This document shows, piece by piece, positions 5,455 to 7,803 of a DNA stretch of 7,803 nucleotides (position 1 is the stretch's first letter; each line of letters opens with the position of its first letter). The stretch lies in assembly GCA_903858555.1 (NCBI GenBank), contig CAIOJG010000024.1, positions 1 to 7,803 of the forward strand, in the 5' to 3' direction. The notes beneath the pieces are model-generated. The model saw nothing but the letters and a program-made list of their open reading frames with translations. It was not told the DNA's origin and made no database searches. This DNA comes from Candidatus Magasanikiibacteriota bacterium (GTDB taxonomy: Bacteria > Patescibacteriota > Patescibacteriia > Magasanikbacterales > GWA2-37-8). The position numbers and the translations under genes are program-made.

Positions 5455-7737
5455 TTAATTTTTTTCTTGTTTTTTATAATGAACTTTCATCATATTATTA
5501 GTACTCCTAGATACCAAATCATTTATAGATATATTAATCAAACTACCATCTTTCTTTTTAGTCCTGCACCAATCATACAACTTTCCATAACCATTAAATC
5601 TCAGCCAATTTGCCGTAAAGTCTCCTCTTTTTTCTACTGATTGATTTTGCCAAATATTAAATCCTTCTTCTAGCTCAATTAAAACAGATTCTACAGTTCT
5701 GCCATACTCAATTCCTTGTTTAACAAAATGTATTTTTATATTTTGATTTTCACTGTTATTTACGAGGTGCTCTAAAGACACATTTACTAAATTACCATTC
5801 ACATCTTTATTTTTACACCATTTTACCAAACCATTAAATCCATTTTTCTTTTGTTCCAACCAGTGTTGATTAAATTTTGGCCTTCCTTCCCTAGGCAATT
5901 CCTGCCATTTTGCAAACGCTTCTTCAAGCTCAATAAGTGCTGTTTCCTCAGTTCGGCCGTGAACAGACTCTTGTTTTGTAAAACTTTTTTTGAGATTATC
6001 ATTATCACTCTTGGTCACTAAATCTTCCATAGAGATGTGAAGTTCTCCTATTTTTTTCTTTCTTTTGCACCAATTATTTAATGCTTGATATATCTTATTT
6101 TTATTATTTCTAAACCAGGCAGGATTAAACAATGGCCTATTATTTTCTGGCTCTAATAACCAATCATTAAAACCCTGTTCTAATATCAAAAGAGCCGATT
6201 CTTCAGTAAAAACTTCAGAGCGTTCTAATTTTGTAAAAGCCTTCTTCATTTGATCATCGGTGCTTTTAGCAACTAAATCTTCTATTGATAAATGCATTTT
6301 TTGACCTTTTGAATTCTTTCTAAGAGACCAGGAGACCAAATCTTCATGATCTTGAGAAAGCCAATTGGTATTAAAATAACCTCTATCATTTTCTGGTAAA
6401 GCCAACCATTTTTCAAAAACTTCTTCTAACTTACTTAATGCAGAAATTTCAGTATAATCTTCTGACGCAACTTGCCTTTCAAAATTAGAAATCATTTCTG
6501 CATTTTTACTTTTTGCAACCATTACAGCTATATCTATGTTACCTTGTGTCCAATCATATAACCAACTATAATCGTTATCTTTTAGCCACTGAATGCTAAA
6601 TTTCCCTCTTTCTTCTGTTGGTTGACCTTGCCATTTTTTGAACGCATTTTCCAATTCAGTCTGAATTTCTGCTTCAGTATGTTTTTCTCTCCTTGTGAAA
6701 CTATTTTTAAGTTCATCATTTGAACTTTTTTGTACTAAATCAGGCATGCTAACATGCTTTAAATTGCCTTGTGCATCTTTCTTTCGACACCATAAATCCA
6801 ACCCCAAATAATCATTTTTAATTAACCAATAAATACAAAAGTCGCCTCTAGTGTCTTTAGGCTCCCCTTGCCATTTCACGAATGCTTCTTCCAACTCAAG
6901 CACAGCCGACTCGATTGTCCTTTTTTTATATTCCTTTTTCTTTTTTTCTGGCTGACCATCCTTTGTATCTAGATCTGGAATGCTTTCTGGTTCAACTGGT
7001 AAACCAACGTCCGCTTCGTCTGACTCCAATTCCAAATTATCTCCTGTTTTTTGTGGCACACCAAACATCAATAACAAAGTCATTTCCTGTTTCCATTCTT
7101 CCGGTGATTTGTTAAAAAATACCACTGTGACTTTTCCTTGATCTAAAGATTTTAATTCATCTTTTGTTTTACTAACAAAATGTCGCCAAACCTCTTCCTC
7201 AGCATCGTGAATAATGAAAGTGGCGTTACCTTCTTCATTATTTACTAAAACTAATTTTTTAATATCCGGAATAACAAAAGCTTGATAACTTAATTTTCTC
7301 ATCATGTTTGGCTGGTTTACGCCATTGTAAACTTTATAAGCCAAATCCAGTTCACTCAAAACTTCAATTAAATATCTCGTTCTCGGAATAACATCTTTTT
7401 GTTCTATGCCAGTACCGCCACCTGTTTTAATTTCACCTGCATCAGGAGGTAGAAAAGTTTCATTGGTAATACCAATCGCAGAAGGCATGACTAAAGTTTG
7501 TAATTTTTTAGTGGATTTTAATTCACCAACAAAAGACCTAACATCAAAATGCAATACCGGTGCCTTTCCGTTACCAACATCAATTACAGAAAGATACTTG
7601 GTGGCACCTAAAATCTCAGCGATAGTTTTTAAACTATCATTTGGATTTTGTCTAATTAATTCAAATATCCTTTGACCAATATCAAAAGCTACGGCTTCTT
7701 GAGCTATTTCTGGATTTTGTTCGTCGTATTGGGACAT
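5455..7737 (-). CDS. Uncharacterised protein with unknown N-terminal domain and six ~80-residue C-terminal repeats
   Basis: 760 residues, not recognised as any named family. No signal peptide or membrane segment is seen, so it is probably cytoplasmic. Residues 1-235 look like a folded alpha/beta domain: FDIGQRIFELIRQ and a KTIAEILGATKYL stretch near the start, a glycine-rich TGGGTG turn, then RTRYLIEVL, RKLSYQAFVIPDIKKLVLVNN, EGNATFIIHDAEEEVW and KVTVVFFNKSPEEW. A linker follows that is acidic (about 235-260) and then lysine-rich (PEKKKKEYKKR, to 273). Residues 274-760 are six tandem repeats, described separately. Alternating helices with conserved Trp/Phe/Arg and many Lys suggest a modular binding surface, possibly for nucleic acid or protein; this is inference. 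The ATG at 7737 is placed by the upstream promoter, with a leader of about 20 nt and no Shine-Dalgarno. GC is low (about 28% in a sampled line). Existence as a real gene is secure from its length, repeats and signals; function is unknown. Confidence 0.9.
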   Translation of the reverse strand: MSQYDEQNPEIAQEAVAFDIGQRIFELIRQNPNDSLKTIAEILGATKYLSVIDVGNGKAPVLHFDVRSFVGELKSTKKLQTLVMPSAIGITNETFLPPDAGEIKTGGGTGIEQKDVIPRTRYLIEVLSELDLAYKVYNGVNQPNMMRKLSYQAFVIPDIKKLVLVNNEEGNATFIIHDAEEEVWRHFVSKTKDELKSLDQGKVTVVFFNKSPEEWKQEMTLLLMFGVPQKTGDNLELESDEADVGLPVEPESIPDLDTKDGQPEKKKKEYKKRTIESAVLELEEAFVKWQGEPKDTRGDFCIYWLIKNDYLGLDLWCRKKDAQGNLKHVSMPDLVQKSSNDELKNSFTRREKHTEAEIQTELENAFKKWQGQPTEERGKFSIQWLKDNDYSWLYDWTQGNIDIAVMVAKSKNAEMISNFERQVASEDYTEISALSKLEEVFEKWLALPENDRGYFNTNWLSQDHEDLVSWSLRKNSKGQKMHLSIEDLVAKSTDDQMKKAFTKLERSEVFTEESALLILEQGFNDWLLEPENNRPLFNPAWFRNNKNKIYQALNNWCKRKKKIGELHISMEDLVTKSDNDNLKKSFTKQESVHGRTEETALIELEEAFAKWQELPREGRPKFNQHWLEQKKNGFNGLVKWCKNKDVNGNLVNVSLEHLVNNSENQNIKIHFVKQGIEYGRTVESVLIELEEGFNIWQNQSVEKRGDFTANWLRFNGYGKLYDWCRTKKKDGSLINISINDLVSRSTNNMMKVHYKKQEKN
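5458..6918 (-). repeat. Six tandem ~75-85 residue repeats in the 760-residue protein
   Basis: Unit starts (the Thr of T-E-E/T-V-E/T-I-E) are residues 274, 354, 429, 511, 596 and 681, i.e. minus-strand positions 6918, 6678, 6453, 6207, 5952 and 5697. Shared pattern: LE-x2-F-x2-W near the start, P-x3-R-(G/P)-x-F, x3-W-(L/F), then L-x2-W-C-x-(K/R)-K, a short glycine turn, (I/M)-x-DLV-x-(K/R)-S, and K-x2-F-x-K/R. The first Trp, the Arg, the Phe, both later Trp and the Ser are kept in all six units. Unit 2 is the most divergent: it is shorter and has lost the C-R-K-K turn and the DLV motif. I could not match the unit to a named domain. Confidence 0.88.
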
Positions 7738-7745
7738 TTTAATAT

Positions 7746-7772
7746 TAGTTATAATTGAGATTATTATAACTA
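7746..7772. promoter_or_regulatory. Perfect 9-bp inverted repeat over the promoter, candidate operator
   Basis: TAGTTATAA (7746-7754) and TTATAACTA (7764-7772) are exact reverse complements separated by 9 nt, so arm centres are 18 nt apart. One arm covers the -10 box and the other lies just after the predicted start of transcription. A dimeric regulator bound here would block the promoter. The sequence is very AT-rich, so chance is not excluded; no regulator gene is in the window. Confidence 0.45.
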
Positions 7773-7791
7773 GTTTACCTAAATTTGTCTA
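7763..7791 (-). promoter_or_regulatory. Predicted sigma70 promoter of the repeat-protein gene
   Basis: Minus strand: -35 TAGACA (7786-7791, one mismatch to consensus), 17-bp spacer, -10 TATAAT (7763-7768, perfect). Expected start is near 7756, giving a leader of about 20 nt before the ATG at 7737. Confidence 0.72.
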
Positions 7792-7803
7792 TCAAAAAAA
7801 TAT

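Noticed and set aside
5458..6918. TPR or PPR repeats in the 760-residue protein
   Set aside because: The period is 75-85 residues rather than 34-35, and the conserved positions do not match those families.
5458..6918. CRISPR-like or DNA-level direct repeats
   Set aside because: The periodicity is at the protein level only; nucleotide copies have diverged strongly and there are no short identical repeats with unique spacers.
1..7737. Recoded UGA (glycine), as in Gracilibacteria and Absconditabacteria
   Set aside because: The four genes span about 2,400 codons with no in-frame TGA, and TGA serves as the stop of the PEP-domain gene, so the standard bacterial code fits.

Overview
All recognisable genes lie on the minus strand; nothing on the plus strand is convincing. 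The window holds four protein genes, transcribed from high to low coordinates: a 760-residue repeat protein of unknown function, metF, a stand-alone PEP-utilising (phosphohistidine) domain protein, and a large secreted subtilisin-family protease that runs off the left edge. The style suggests a member of the Candidate Phyla Radiation (Patescibacteria, Parcubacteria-like): AT-rich genes with weak or no Shine-Dalgarno sequences, an S8 protease with Ig-like domains, a ten-glycine linker and peptidoglycan-binding repeats, and a PEP-mobile-domain protein without its kinase domain. This placement is inference; there is no rRNA or other marker in the window.

Right end (5455-7803): a sigma70-type promoter (TAGACA, 17 bp, TATAAT) overlapped by a perfect 9+9 bp inverted repeat drives the repeat protein. 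It has a ~235-residue N-terminal domain I do not recognise, an acidic-then-basic linker, and six tandem ~75-85 residue repeats with conserved Trp/Arg/Phe positions. It is the least explained gene here.

Centre (4243-5454): a complete regulatory unit. A consensus promoter (TTGACA, 17 bp, TAAACT) starts just after the stop codon of the repeat protein. It is followed by a SAM-I (S-box) riboswitch with recognisable P1-P4, kink-turn and a covarying pseudoknot, then a 10-bp intrinsic terminator with a T tract, a strong GGAGG ribosome-binding site, and metF (5,10-methylenetetrahydrofolate reductase). A second terminator follows metF. The inferred logic is that high S-adenosylmethionine switches off methyl-THF production for methionine synthesis. 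metF is much richer in GC than its neighbours and is the only gene with a strong ribosome-binding site, which fits acquisition from another lineage together with its riboswitch.

Left half (1-4241): an extended -10 promoter gives a nearly leaderless message for the PEP-mobile-domain protein. The protease gene follows 12 nt after its stop codon, in the same frame, so the two probably form an operon. The protease has a signal peptide, propeptide, S8 catalytic domain interrupted by a ~175-residue jelly-roll-like insertion, an SbsA-type Ig-like domain, two DUF5011-like Ig repeats, a Gly10 linker and two peptidoglycan-binding-like repeats. No gap between genes exceeds 300 bases; the largest (5226-5454) is filled by the riboswitch leader. 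I saw no tRNA, rRNA, CRISPR array or insertion sequence.
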